64,000 nt of DNA from a virus (IMGVR_UViG_3300002835_000169:1-64000), one strand, 5' to 3'; counted from the first letter of the stretch, positions 42,184-51,501 are shown. The notes: generated by a model from the sequence alone, not told the origin. Program-made: numbers and translations.

Positions 42184-43556
42184 GATGTGGCGGTACTCCC
42201 TGGACTCTCTGGGTTATAAACTGACCTGTCAAACTCACCGTTTTGGTCAAGACCAGTTGCTGTGTCGTAGTATCTTGTACATACAATGTTTACGGTAGTA
42301 AGTATAGGAACCATTCGCTCATTAAACATCATGTGTTTTAAGTCTAAGCTACTTACACGTACCAAGTATCTTAATCCAGCACCTAAATGCAATTCCATAG
42401 GAATTGGTTGTAACCAACCTTTATCAGCAGTAATACCGTTCAATCCAGATTGATAATCTGCATAAAAGCCATTCATTGCTCTGAATAAGTATTCTATGTC
42501 ATACATTGTGCCTTTTTTGTAAATCATTTTAGTTTCAGTTATGTCTGGGTCTGTAGGCCACCCACCATCCAGTAGTTGTGCGTAAGAGCCGTCTGGGTAA
42601 ATTATTCCCATGTCTTCAATTCGGTTTAGTATTAGGGTAAAAGCAATCGTTCCTTTCATAAGGCCCGCTGCAACTCCCGTCATACCATTAGCACCACTTG
42701 CTGCGTATTGAGGAGAAAAGGCGTCCACAATACCCCAAGCCATTGACACGTCAGTTGGGTTGTACAAGAACCTGAAACCATATGGAGTGTCGTTAAACTT
42801 TATGCCTGCTTTTTTAGCTGCATCTTTTTCAGCTTGAGTAGTGATTGCATTTTCTGCAAACATTTTGCTCATTTGAATGGTGCCTCTAGAAGGGACAATT
42901 CCTTGCCATTCCTGTGCGCCACCGACGTAGTCTTTAGTTGTTAATCCTTTAAATGCTTGTCTTCCATTTGTGTAAGTTGGGCCGCCAAGTGAGCTGGGGT
43001 CTAAAACCGACCTGGATTGCACACCAAAAGGATTGTGCATAGCACTTTTCATCATAGGTATATTGTATTTATACTTTACTCCGTCATAGCTTGAGGGTGG
43101 AGCAGGAACAGGGGGTTTTTCATCCTTTGGCTTTACTGGAAAAATGTATTTAGGTTTAAAGACATAACCCGCTTTTCTAGAAGCTAAAAGTTCTTTAATT
43201 CTAGCATTGATGTCATCTAATTCTTTTTTCTTTTTTTTAGCTAACTCTTCGTATGAGTTTGAGTTTTTTTGTAGTGCAAGAATATTTTTAGCTACTTGAA
43301 CGCTGTAAGGAGGTGTATTGGCTGCATAAATAGCTTCTAAAGCTTTTTTAATAGCAGCTTTACCGTCTGCATAAGATTTTAGTAGGAGATTAGCTCTGTC
43401 TCTCTTTTTTTGTAGCTCTTTAACCTCTTTTGTAATTAATGCTTGTCTTTTTTTCTCTGCAGCAGCTGCTTCTGCTTTTTTTATGGCATCTTTAGCGCGT
43501 GCTGCAGCAGCAGCATCTCGTTGAGCGTCAGTAGGTGTTGGAGATGTGTATGCCAT
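42180..43556 (-). CDS. Tail/baseplate protein with coiled-coil start
   Basis: 458 residues. Residues 1-130 are an Ala/Lys-rich coiled coil (KEVKELQKKRDRANLLLKSY). The rest is beta-rich (YGFRFLYNPTDVSMAWGI, LGAGLRYLVRVSSLDLKH). The location between LysM and tape measure fits a hub or baseplate-proximal protein such as gp48/54-like, but I cannot match a family. Confidence 0.6.
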   Translation of the reverse strand: MAYTSPTPTDAQRDAAAAARAKDAIKKAEAAAAEKKRQALITKEVKELQKKRDRANLLLKSYADGKAAIKKALEAIYAANTPPYSVQVAKNILALQKNSNSYEELAKKKKKELDDINARIKELLASRKAGYVFKPKYIFPVKPKDEKPPVPAPPSSYDGVKYKYNIPMMKSAMHNPFGVQSRSVLDPSSLGGPTYTNGRQAFKGLTTKDYVGGAQEWQGIVPSRGTIQMSKMFAENAITTQAEKDAAKKAGIKFNDTPYGFRFLYNPTDVSMAWGIVDAFSPQYAASGANGMTGVAAGLMKGTIAFTLILNRIEDMGIIYPDGSYAQLLDGGWPTDPDITETKMIYKKGTMYDIEYLFRAMNGFYADYQSGLNGITADKGWLQPIPMELHLGAGLRYLVRVSSLDLKHMMFNERMVPILTTVNIVCTRYYDTATGLDQNGEFDRSVYNPESPGSTATS

Positions 43557-46462
43557 TAGTTGCTTCCTATCTTCTCAAGTTTATTGTCTTTTTCAAGATA
43601 CTTTTTCAAAGTTTTTGCAAAAGCTTCTGCTTCATGCTGATTAGCCTGCTGTATCTGTAAGGTAACGTAGATGTTATTTGTGTCACCCTGTGAAGTTCCT
43701 TTACCTCTTGCGGTGGGAAGGGACATCTCATACGGCTTTGCATTAATAACATTTGTGTTAAACCCATCTGTTGGACCACCTTGCATTGCGCCAATTCCAA
43801 GGCTTGCTCGTGTAGAAGCAGCTTTATCACTTTGGTCTTTTGGTCGCTCAAAATCTGTCATAAAGACTCTTGCAGCATCCATAATTGAGACATTAGGGTC
43901 TTTTAACTTTTTCATCATTGAACCGTACGTTTTCATTTCTTTTAACAAAAACATTTTTTGAAGTTCAATATCTAGGTAACTCATGCCTTTAGAGACAGCA
44001 AATTTCTTTAGCGCATCTCCACGGCCCTTATGCCATTGAGCAATTCCAAAAGAAGTTCCGCCATCTCCAACCGCTCCAGTACGCAGACCAGATTCTTGGA
44101 TTAAGTTACCGACCACGCCAGTGGCTCCATTGTGGCTTAGGCCTTGAGCCATAAGCCAAGCGTGTATCTCTTTAGCATTTGCTCTAACACCTTCCCCAAC
44201 AGCAGCAGCCGTAGGTGATGCAGACGCAGTAGGAGACCCACCCGCTGCGCTAGAAGCTGTGTTTTTCTTTCCATCGCCGCCTGGAGTAGCTGGGTAGTAA
44301 CCGTTAGGGTCAGTAGGTACTTTTCCTTTGCGTAATTCAAAGTGTAAGTGAGGACCGCGAACGTTGCCTGTGGAACCAGATTTACCAATTAAATCTCCAA
44401 CTTTAATTTCTTGACCAGAACGAACTGACTTTAAGTTTAAGTGACCGTAAATAGATGAGTATCCATCTCCATGGTCTACTTCTACTGCAATACCTAAATC
44501 TCTACTTAAGTTTCTAGTTACTACTTTTCCAGGAAAACGAGCATAGACAGGCGTACCAGTTGGCATAGGGGTGTCTTGACCTGTGTGATAGTTCAGAGCT
44601 CCAACCATGGTTAATGACGAGTCTTTTGCGCCAAACCCAGCTCCCATTTGTTTAGAGAGAGAAGTTGAACCCATTGAAGCAGCTAAAGCACCATAAGCCA
44701 TAGGTTGAGAGCCAGAATTAAATGTAAATGCGTTTACTTGGGAACCCGCTGAAGAAGAGAACCCAGTTGTTGGTCCACCCATTATAAATCCTGCACCTGC
44801 AGCTAACGCTGTAATCGCTGCAGAACTGACATTGCCAATACCAGGTATAGCATTTATCAGCGCTGTTGCACCGAACGCAGTTGCTCCCCATTTGGCTGCA
44901 TTTCCAGCACGACTTCTTAAGCTACCTTTTTCTGAATCTCCTTTTATTTTGTCACCAGCATAGCCTCCCGCCATCGCAACAACTCCTGCAACAGTTGCAC
45001 CTTTAGCAACTTTAGCTAACGTAGCTAATCTAGCTGCTCTAGCTGTTGCTGCTGCAGTTGCAGCAGATGCAGCAGTAGCTGCTGTAGTAGCAGTAGCAGC
45101 AGTTCCTGTAGCGGCAGCTGCTGTAGTGGCTGCTGTAGTAGCGGTAGCAGCAGTAGCCGCTGAAGTAGTTGCGGCTGCACCACCAGCTTTTGCAGCAGTA
45201 AGGGCAGCCTTAGCTGCAGATGCTGCCTTCCATGCTCCAAGTCCTGTGAGTACGCTTGTAACCGTACCCGTTAAGCCACTGCCTGATTTTGTTCCATTGA
45301 AGGTTTGCAGTGCGCCCTTCATTTGCAAGATTAATTCAGGTGTCTGTTCTAAAGCTTTATTTAGTTTCTCTAAAGCCCCTGCTGCAGTTTCCGCTCCTTT
45401 TAACAGGCCTTTTTCGGAATCTTGAGTAAGACTTTCTTCTGAGTCATTAATCCTGTAGAAAGGATTAAGAGGATTATCAGATGTTTTCATATCTTTTAAT
45501 TCGCCACTTTTTCCTGAAGCGATTTGTCCCATTGAAGCTTTTATTAAAGTTGCTGTTTCACCTGTAATACCCATAGTAGATAGTTGGTAATCAAGGTTCA
45601 TACCCATAGAGTCTCTTGCAAATTGTTCTGCACCAATTTTAGTTACATCTTTTCCAGCATAAAAGACGTTTTTCATAAGGTCTTTTGCTATAGCGCCAGG
45701 TGTGCGCAAGTTACCTTTTGTGTCGTACTGGTTAATACCGTACTGGTAGAGCTGAGCTCCCATACTTCCTGTAGACAACGCTCCAATTGCAGATGAAGCA
45801 GCTGCGTTGTCCATATTCAATGCTTTTGCTGCTGCGCTGGTTTGTTCCAAGCCCATCTTCATGTTTGAACTACCAGGCATAAAGCTGTAGTTAGTAAATG
45901 TACCAAAAGCTTCGGCAGTACCCATAGGGCCTGTGATGCCGCCCTTCATGGCTGCCATTGTGCTTAATTGGTTTTGAGTTCTATTACTTCCACCAAACAT
46001 AGCTGAAGAACCGTAAAAAGAACCAGCTCGTTGTGCTACTGCTCCAACGTCTGGAAGCATACTTGAGAACCCACCAACAATAGCCGTTGCTATCTGAGCT
46101 CCTGCAGCCATCTTACCGAATGAGGCTTGTCGTATACCGACGTCTAGGTACGCACTGTTTATTCTTTCGGAAGTGCTTTCGTAGTTTGCTTGCTGCGCAT
46201 TTGACGCAGGCTTAGCTGCTGCCATCGGTGTTTGGTTTGAAAACTTTGGCGCACCATTTATAGCTGTTTTTCCAAATACAGGCGTTCCTTGCCCATTACC
46301 AAACTGACCGCTTTTGGAAAGAACCGCATTGACGTCCCCAAATGCTGATGGTCCAAGTCCTTTAATCTTTTTTAAGACGTCATAGACACCAGAGAGCTCT
46401 TTTTTAAGGGAGGTGACAGAGGAGGTAAGCGTTTTCACATTACCCATAAAGTTAAATGCCAC
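43556..46462 (-). CDS. Tape measure protein with M23 endopeptidase and tail lysozyme domains
   Basis: 968 residues from GTG 46462. The central region is Ala/Thr-rich helical low complexity (about 415-480), typical of tape measures. Residues about 620-710 form an M23 peptidase: HTGQDTPM (His, Asp), YGHLNLK and HLHFELRKG with the metal-binding His. Residues about 755-860 are a tail lysozyme (VGNLIQESGLRTGAVGDGG, FGIAQWHKGRGDA). The protein sets tail length and, upon injection, opens the cell wall. Two different lytic domains in one protein suit a thick or unusual cell wall. Confidence 0.9.
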   Translation of the reverse strand: MAFNFMGNVKTLTSSVTSLKKELSGVYDVLKKIKGLGPSAFGDVNAVLSKSGQFGNGQGTPVFGKTAINGAPKFSNQTPMAAAKPASNAQQANYESTSERINSAYLDVGIRQASFGKMAAGAQIATAIVGGFSSMLPDVGAVAQRAGSFYGSSAMFGGSNRTQNQLSTMAAMKGGITGPMGTAEAFGTFTNYSFMPGSSNMKMGLEQTSAAAKALNMDNAAASSAIGALSTGSMGAQLYQYGINQYDTKGNLRTPGAIAKDLMKNVFYAGKDVTKIGAEQFARDSMGMNLDYQLSTMGITGETATLIKASMGQIASGKSGELKDMKTSDNPLNPFYRINDSEESLTQDSEKGLLKGAETAAGALEKLNKALEQTPELILQMKGALQTFNGTKSGSGLTGTVTSVLTGLGAWKAASAAKAALTAAKAGGAAATTSAATAATATTAATTAAAATGTAATATTAATAASAATAAATARAARLATLAKVAKGATVAGVVAMAGGYAGDKIKGDSEKGSLRSRAGNAAKWGATAFGATALINAIPGIGNVSSAAITALAAGAGFIMGGPTTGFSSSAGSQVNAFTFNSGSQPMAYGALAASMGSTSLSKQMGAGFGAKDSSLTMVGALNYHTGQDTPMPTGTPVYARFPGKVVTRNLSRDLGIAVEVDHGDGYSSIYGHLNLKSVRSGQEIKVGDLIGKSGSTGNVRGPHLHFELRKGKVPTDPNGYYPATPGGDGKKNTASSAAGGSPTASASPTAAAVGEGVRANAKEIHAWLMAQGLSHNGATGVVGNLIQESGLRTGAVGDGGTSFGIAQWHKGRGDALKKFAVSKGMSYLDIELQKMFLLKEMKTYGSMMKKLKDPNVSIMDAARVFMTDFERPKDQSDKAASTRASLGIGAMQGGPTDGFNTNVINAKPYEMSLPTARGKGTSQGDTNNIYVTLQIQQANQHEAEAFAKTLKKYLEKDNKLEKIGSN

Positions 46463-46649
46463 TACTTGTCCTTTCTGCCTTTGCCTTGGCTAGTTCTAGC
46501 CAATTTTTTCTCTCTCTTACTGACATATCTTTTATATCAGATAGTGTCCATCCTTCATGATTTGCACTTATTGCTGCCCACTGTGAGAACAGTTCTAAGT
46601 ACGAGGTATAACTACAAGCGAAACAAGGTTCCCAAATTAATGGATACCG
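46452..46649 (-). CDS. Tail assembly chaperone C-terminal part in +1 frame (frameshift product)
   Basis: A 65-codon open frame with no start codon except a late ATG. It lies in +1 relative to the upstream gene, directly after its end, and its stop overlaps the tape measure start by 11 bases. The sequence (LELFSQWAAISANHEGWT, DIKDMSVRERKNWLELAKAKA) is the type seen in chaperone GT parts. TTT-C at 46623-46620, nine bases before the upstream TAG, lets Phe-tRNA slip from TTT to TTC, giving a fusion of about 324 residues. Confidence 0.65.
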   Translation of the reverse strand, partial: RYPLIWEPCFACSYTSYLELFSQWAAISANHEGWTLSDIKDMSVRERKNWLELAKAKAERTSSGI

Positions 46650-47427
46650 TTACCTCGCCTTCACACTCAGGGCACGTAACTTGTAGGTCAGTAAACTGAG
46701 GTCCAGGTACTCGCTTATTAATCTCTTTAACGATGTTCTTTCTGTCTACCATTCCAAGGTTTTGCACTTGTAATGGGCTATAGACAGGGTTGTCGTTAAT
46801 CTTTAGTACGCAGTGTTCAAGCAAAACGGTTGTTTGTTCTGCCTCTGTTTTTTCAGCGTTTTTAATTAAAGCCTTTTGTGTAGCACCATCAGGTAGAGAG
46901 ATTGTAAAAACATCTTTCTTTCCTTTTACAGTAAAAACACGGTCATTAATTGGGTCTGTTAAAATTTTAACTTTTACATCTTCGTTCAAATCTACAGTAA
47001 CAATCTTGTAGTCTTCGCACTTATCGCAGTAAGAAGGTATTTCAATATCTACTCCAAAAGTTGCTTTGATAATTCCAAGTAGAAGAGCATCTAAGTCTCC
47101 TGCTAGCAATTGGTCTAAAACAGCTTCTTCGGCTTTGATACTTCCAACAGAAACCGTTCCACGTTGAATTATTGCTGATAGAGCTTTTCCTACAGTTGTT
47201 GCTTTAGCAATTGCCTCTTCATCGCGTCCGTTTAGCTCTCGCACCTCTGCGGTACGGAGGAGCTCCCCAGCGGATGTTATGTATCCGCCAGGAAGTTCCA
47301 CCGTAGTATCCACAGGAGATTTAATTTGCGGATTGAAACTGTCTTCAATCTGCTCATTCATGACTTGGTTTATGAGATTGTTAGCCATTGCGGGATTAGC
47401 CGCTGCATTGATTGTTTTCGTTGTCAT
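46612..47427 (-). CDS. Tail assembly chaperone, short form (0-frame), zinc-pair protein
   Basis: 271 residues. Mid region ELNGRDEEAIAKATTVGKALSAII fits tail-assembly/hub proteins of contractile phages, and YCDKCEDYKIV with CPECEGEVTV form two CxxC pairs. It stops with TAG at 46614-46612. By position (between tail tube and tape measure) it is the short chaperone; the longer frameshift partner is listed separately. The family similarity is weak. Confidence 0.6.
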   Translation of the reverse strand: MTTKTINAAANPAMANNLINQVMNEQIEDSFNPQIKSPVDTTVELPGGYITSAGELLRTAEVRELNGRDEEAIAKATTVGKALSAIIQRGTVSVGSIKAEEAVLDQLLAGDLDALLLGIIKATFGVDIEIPSYCDKCEDYKIVTVDLNEDVKVKILTDPINDRVFTVKGKKDVFTISLPDGATQKALIKNAEKTEAEQTTVLLEHCVLKINDNPVYSPLQVQNLGMVDRKNIVKEINKRVPGPQFTDLQVTCPECEGEVTVSINLGTLFRL

Positions 47428-47453
47428 TTTATTCCTTTGTTAGATTGTTGTAA

Positions 47454-48140
47454 TTAATTGACGAGCTGTACTCTTCCGCCACCGCCACCGACAAGCTGGG
47501 AAGTAGCTGGTGTTCCAGCCAAACCAAAATCAGTTGGTGCACTGCTTTCAAGGTCAGTTGCAAAGTTAACGTCAAAACCTTCGTGTACGAGTGTCATCTG
47601 TTCTACGAACAGAGCGTTATCTCCTGCATTTAGGTCTGAGTAAGCAACTGAGGTAGGCCAGCAGTTATACACCTTAAAGCGCATAGCTACGTGGTCTGTT
47701 GGTAGGGTGGTATCGCCACTTCCTTCGGTTCCAACGCCTGGGATTGGGTGAGACAGAACTGCGATTTCTAGGTCGCAACGGAAGTTTTCTTTAACTCCAC
47801 GTGAACCTGCACCACCTTGAACTGTGGCAAACAGCTCTCGCATCCAATTCCAGTTTTTGGCAGTTCCAAGAATCATTCCACGCTGTAGAGTGATAGGAGC
47901 AAAGGTTGTTTGCCCTGGAATTTGGTGAACAGTAGTGTTGTAACCGCCTTCACGGTAAGGAATAGAGTCTGTTGTTACAGCCATTCCCGATACAGATGTA
48001 AAACCCATAACAGCAGTGGTTTCAGCTAACGCTTTAGTTGCGGCGCTTGCGCCAGTCTGTTGTTTAAACGTAACCAAAAACCTAAAGTTACGTAATGGGT
48101 CTGTCAATAGGCTTGAGCGATTGTTAGTTATGGTAGCCAT
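47454..48140 (-). CDS. Tail tube protein (gp19-like)
   Basis: 228 residues. FRFLVTFKQQTG, GFTSVSGMAVTTDSIPYREGG, ITLQRGMILGTAKNWNWMRELF and the central CDLEIAVLS..PIPGVG fit the T4-type/conserved phage tail tube (gp19) family. It polymerises inside the sheath. The position directly behind the sheath gene is canonical. Confidence 0.88.
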   Translation of the reverse strand: MATITNNRSSLLTDPLRNFRFLVTFKQQTGASAATKALAETTAVMGFTSVSGMAVTTDSIPYREGGYNTTVHQIPGQTTFAPITLQRGMILGTAKNWNWMRELFATVQGGAGSRGVKENFRCDLEIAVLSHPIPGVGTEGSGDTTLPTDHVAMRFKVYNCWPTSVAYSDLNAGDNALFVEQMTLVHEGFDVNFATDLESSAPTDFGLAGTPATSQLVGGGGGRVQLVN

Positions 48141-48158
48141 AATTTATTATCTCCTTGG

Positions 48159-49715
48159 TTAGTTCAGCGTCTTTTGGCTGAGGTCAATGACGATGAACTC
48201 TGCAGGGTACTGCAGTGCAACGCCAACTTCAATGTGGACTTCACCTTGAGCGATTAGGTTTGCAGGGTTGTTTTCTGCGTCGCACTTGATGAAGTAAGCT
48301 TGTGCAGGTCCTCCACGAAGACCTCCTTGATTGCGGTACTCATTAAGGAATGAATCAATGACACCGTTGATTTGTGACCATAGGCGCTCATCATTGTTTT
48401 CAAAGATTGCAAACTCAGTTAGAGCCTTTAGACGTGCTTTGATGTAAATCAAAGAACGACGCATATTTACATAACGGTTTGCAGTTCCATCTTGTAGCAG
48501 AGTGCGAGCACCCATAACTACAATTCCTGCGCCAGGAATCTGACGCAGAGGATTAATTGGTGCAACTGAGCCTGTTCCTGTTGCTGGCAAGCCAACGTTC
48601 ATTCGGTCTAGCTCAGCTGTTGTGAATACGCGCTCAAGAGCAACCATTCCAGCAACTGGGCTTCGTAGACCAGCAGGTGCTTTAAACACGCCGATGCTTG
48701 CATCTGTTGCTAGGTATCTTCCTACAACTGCTCCTGAAGGACCTACCAAACGAAGTGCGCCGTTTCCACGACCAACTGGGTCTGCGATGTAAGCGTGTGG
48801 GTAGTACATAGCAGTTGAGCTCTTGCCACTGAGTGCTTGAGCTACAGCGATTGCAGCATCCACAGTTAGGCCAGCAGCTGTTTCTGCAACGTAAAAGCCG
48901 TTGTTAGCTTCAGCCCATGCTGATGCTGCGGCTGTAACTGTTGCGGTAGAGGTTGGAACTACATCGTAGATGTTTGGTGTAAAGATAACTAGAGGACGAT
49001 TTACGAAGTTGAACTCGTTCCAAACGGCAGTTGATGTTGCAGCATAAGAGGTGTAGTCAGATGCAACCACTGTTGCACCATCTCCACCATTTACTGGTGA
49101 GCCGCCAACTGTAAGTGGGTAGATACCTGAAGCAGGTACACCAGCAGCATTGTTGGCAATAGTGATGTACGCAGAAGTATTGTTAATTACATTGTTTGCG
49201 TAATCTGAGCTGGTTGAAAATGATGGGTCAAAAATAACGTTCTCATAACGCTCAAGAAGAATATCGTTAGCAGTGTTTGAAGCAGTTCCTGACACAGTCT
49301 CTCTAGTAAGAGTTAGCGTGTAAGTACCAGCAACAGTTCCAGCTTCAACTTGTATACGAAGGTTAGTTCCGTCTGAGCCACGGTTCCTAGCTGTAGCAGT
49401 AAAAACAGCTACTGAACCAGCAGTAGATACTGTCACTGCAGCGCTAGATGCGTTTGATGAGAGAATACGCTTTACGTATAACTCACGACCACCATTGGCG
49501 AAGAATTGAGCAACTCCAAAAGTAGATGGGTATGCGTTGTTGTATCCTCCAAAATACTTGGTAAATTCATACCAAGAATTAACAAGAGTTACAATTTCTG
49601 GACCTTGAGCAAATGGTGCAGCAATTGCACCTGCAGCGTTAGCTTCAGCTCCAGTTCCAATTGGTGCGGGTAGTAGGCGCTCACTAATGTAAACACCTGG
49701 ACGGCTATAAGCCAT
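48159..49715 (-). CDS. Tail sheath protein
   Basis: 518 residues. MAYSRPGVYISERLLPAPIG start, then EIVTLVNSWYEFTKYFGG and GVAQFFANGGRELYVKRI are the N-terminal hallmarks of contractile sheath proteins; the C-terminal part VNMRRSLIYIKARLKALTEFAIFE and ALQYPAEFIVIDLSQ matches the family end. It contracts to drive the tube. The presence fixes the phage as myovirus-like. Confidence 0.93.
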   Translation of the reverse strand: MAYSRPGVYISERLLPAPIGTGAEANAAGAIAAPFAQGPEIVTLVNSWYEFTKYFGGYNNAYPSTFGVAQFFANGGRELYVKRILSSNASSAAVTVSTAGSVAVFTATARNRGSDGTNLRIQVEAGTVAGTYTLTLTRETVSGTASNTANDILLERYENVIFDPSFSTSSDYANNVINNTSAYITIANNAAGVPASGIYPLTVGGSPVNGGDGATVVASDYTSYAATSTAVWNEFNFVNRPLVIFTPNIYDVVPTSTATVTAAASAWAEANNGFYVAETAAGLTVDAAIAVAQALSGKSSTAMYYPHAYIADPVGRGNGALRLVGPSGAVVGRYLATDASIGVFKAPAGLRSPVAGMVALERVFTTAELDRMNVGLPATGTGSVAPINPLRQIPGAGIVVMGARTLLQDGTANRYVNMRRSLIYIKARLKALTEFAIFENNDERLWSQINGVIDSFLNEYRNQGGLRGGPAQAYFIKCDAENNPANLIAQGEVHIEVGVALQYPAEFIVIDLSQKTLN

Positions 49716-49753
49716 TGTTTTCTCCTAACTAGTTGGGTAGGGGTTCCGTGTTA

Positions 49754-50419
49754 TTACGAATTAGTCCATGGATAAGCGGCATCAAACGGAGATGTAGTTT
49801 GTCCTTGAACAAACTCTCCAGTTGTGCCAGTGCCGATAACCTGCAACGTTTTATACACTTTTGTATAGGTTTGTGAGGCAATCTCGGATGAGACTCTCAC
49901 TGTAAAAGCGTTCATAAATAAACGCTTTCCTTGCTCTGTAACGTCTCGCTTTGAGACATCCAGAAGGTCTAGACGACGGACTGTTCCATCATCTGGCTCC
50001 AATACAGCAAACCGCATTGGAATTTTATTTGTGAGCATTTGCGCCAAGATTTGACGGTCGTGTCGCGGTTGACGAGAGTAGGTAGTCACTTGGTAATCAA
50101 TATTTACAGGAATAGGGTAGTGAATGTACCAATCGTTCTCGTCCGCATCGTACGTTCCAGTTCCTGACGGAGAACTCGTTGGGTTTGGCAAGTAGTCTGG
50201 TTTTACTAGTCCACGATGAGCACGTGCAGGGTCTTCTGCGATGTCAATCATGTCAATTGTGACATAAGGATATGATTGCTCACGGATTTCTTGGTCAGGT
50301 TGCCCAAAATAAACTTTTACACTGCGGGAGGTATTGTCATTAGTTGACTTTTGGTCAACTACGGTCATACCCAAAAGAAGATTACGCAAAGCTTCGTCTT
50401 CTGAAAGAAGAAAGGTCAT
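49754..50419 (-). CDS. Tail terminator/completion-like protein
   Basis: 221 residues. QSYPYVTIDMIDIAEDPAR and YPIPVNIDYQVTTYSR suggest a tail completion or gpU-type protein, which caps the tail tube before head joining. It lies just ahead of the sheath gene as usual. Assignment by position and general pattern only. Confidence 0.55.
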   Translation of the reverse strand: MTFLLSEDEALRNLLLGMTVVDQKSTNDNTSRSVKVYFGQPDQEIREQSYPYVTIDMIDIAEDPARAHRGLVKPDYLPNPTSSPSGTGTYDADENDWYIHYPIPVNIDYQVTTYSRQPRHDRQILAQMLTNKIPMRFAVLEPDDGTVRRLDLLDVSKRDVTEQGKRLFMNAFTVRVSSEIASQTYTKVYKTLQVIGTGTTGEFVQGQTTSPFDAAYPWTNS

Positions 50420-50733
50420 AGTTCGCCTCCCATGTGCTTTAGCATTCTACCTACAAGGAACTCTTCAGCTTCAGAGGTGTTGTTAGAAAAACGTCGCATA
50501 GCTGCGGTAGGACGGCTATTTTGGGTGCCGTATTCCAAGTCATTAATCTGCTTGGTGTGCTTTTTATTAGCGGAAATTTTAAATTCACCTTCGTGGTAAT
50601 GGACCTTCATACCCTTAACGATATGGTCAGGCCAGCCAGCTGCGGTAGCTTCATTACGGAGGTGTGAGGAGAGATACTTAGCAGTTTCGTGACTGCTCTT
50701 ATCTAGCGATGTATGAGCGTGGGTGTCAGCCAT
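50416..50733 (-). CDS. HK97-gp10-like neck protein
   Basis: 105 residues. LEYGTQNSRPTAAMRRFSNNT is the characteristic YGT..RP.A.MR.F motif of HK97 gp10-like/minor neck proteins. It overlaps the terminator-like gene by four bases and is first in the tail block after a 140-base gap. Confidence 0.7.
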   Translation of the reverse strand: MADTHAHTSLDKSSHETAKYLSSHLRNEATAAGWPDHIVKGMKVHYHEGEFKISANKKHTKQINDLEYGTQNSRPTAAMRRFSNNTSEAEEFLVGRMLKHMGGEL

Positions 50734-50839
50734 TGTGTACCTTTTTTTTGGTAAGGCAAAGCAACATGGATAAACCCCTTATACAACGCAAGCAGTTGGG
50801 ACTGCACAGGCCCGCAGCGGGTTACTGATAAACCTATGA

Positions 50840-50866
50840 TAAAGAAGAAAGGCCCCTTTCGGGGCC
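50840..50866 (-). terminator. Rho-independent terminator
   Basis: On the minus strand GGCCCC-GAAA-GGGGCC is followed by TTTCTTCTTT. It closes the small-protein block (51.9-50.9 kb) before the tail genes. The 107 bases from here to 50733 hold no gene; a tail-block promoter is expected there but I find only weak candidates (TATAAG near 50800). Confidence 0.9.
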
Positions 50867-50873
50867 TAACTAC

Positions 50874-51050
50874 TTACTTCTTTTTAATCTTTTTAACTAG
50901 GGCCTTATCCATCTTTGTATCGTCTTCTTGAGACTTAGGTTTACGATGTTTCTTGTCCATTTTTTCAAACTTGGCTTTTTCCTCTTTACTAAGACCTTTA
51001 GTGGTCTTAGCGTCCTGCTTTTTGTCAGAGGCTTTTGTGTACTTTGACAT
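50874..51050 (-). CDS. Small lysine-rich protein
   Basis: 58 residues, strongly basic and helical (KGLSKEEKAKFEKMDKKHRK). The ATG overlaps the previous stop region; ends seven bases before the terminator hairpin. Probably nucleic-acid binding or virion-internal; unknown. Confidence 0.6.
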   Translation of the reverse strand: MSKYTKASDKKQDAKTTKGLSKEEKAKFEKMDKKHRKPKSQEDDTKMDKALVKKIKKK

Positions 51051-51178
51051 TACTTCCCCTTTGGCTTTGGTTTGGACTTTTTGCTGCTATCTTTTTTAGC
51101 AAACTTCTTGTTTGCTGCAGCAAGGGTCTTCATGCCGTGCTTATCTTTTGGCTTAGCGCAGCCACAGGTGGCGCACAT
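51050..51178 (-). CDS. Small cysteine-cluster protein (MCATCGC)
   Basis: 42 residues: MCATCGCAKPKDKHG then a lysine-rich tail. Start overlaps the previous gene stop (TAATG). The MCxxCGC head is shared by the next gene and, with a frame break, by 51711-51767. Probably binds a metal by Cys2, 5 and 7. Function unknown. Confidence 0.65.
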   Translation of the reverse strand: MCATCGCAKPKDKHGMKTLAAANKKFAKKDSSKKSKPKPKGK

Positions 51179-51363
51179 TACTTCTTCTTCTTCTTGCGAA
51201 GGGCAGCGAAGTCAGAGCCTTCTAGCTTGCCGTCTTTGTCTGCATCAAGCTTCTTCTGCTTTGGTGACATCCCTTTAGAAGCCGCTTTCTTAGCAGTCTT
51301 CTTTGGGCCTTTGCCAAAACCTGGCTCGCCCTTTTTCTTACCACATCCACATGCTGCACACAT
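51178..51363 (-). CDS. Small cysteine-cluster protein with EF-hand-like loop
   Basis: 61 residues: MCAACGCGKKK head, basic middle, then DADKDGKLEGSD, which fits a calcium-binding EF-hand loop (Asp at 1,3,5, Gly 6, Asp 12), ending in a lysine tail. It is a paralog of its neighbour. Unknown role; maybe a virion-internal protein that binds metal. Confidence 0.65.
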   Translation of the reverse strand: MCAACGCGKKKGEPGFGKGPKKTAKKAASKGMSPKQKKLDADKDGKLEGSDFAALRKKKKK

Positions 51364-51501
51364 TTACTTGCTCACTTTCTTTTTAGGTTTAGCGATTTTT
51401 TTCTTACCAGAACCTTCAGGAACACAGTTTGGCACTTTCTTACCGTTCTTCATCTTCATGCCTACTTGAACATAGCCATCCCAACAAGGTCCTTTAGCCA
51501 T
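51364..51501 (-). CDS. Small basic protein with CWDGYVQVGMK motif
   Basis: 45 residues. GPCWDGYVQVGMKMKNGKKV then PNCVPEG is a motif I know from short phage proteins and the ends of capsid-related phage proteins; lysine tail follows. Adjacent to the cysteine-cluster genes, stop and next start directly joined (TAAATG). Confidence 0.6.
   Translation of the reverse strand: MAKGPCWDGYVQVGMKMKNGKKVPNCVPEGSGKKKIAKPKKKVSK

Noticed and set aside
45025-45425. Open frames within the Ala/Thr-rich part of the tape measure
   Set aside because: They are trinucleotide-repeat shadows (poly-Leu/Gln or Ala) of the tape measure low-complexity region.
50734-50839. T4-type late promoter for the tail block
   Set aside because: TATAAG near 50800 is close to but not the TATAAATA box and no second copy is seen elsewhere.
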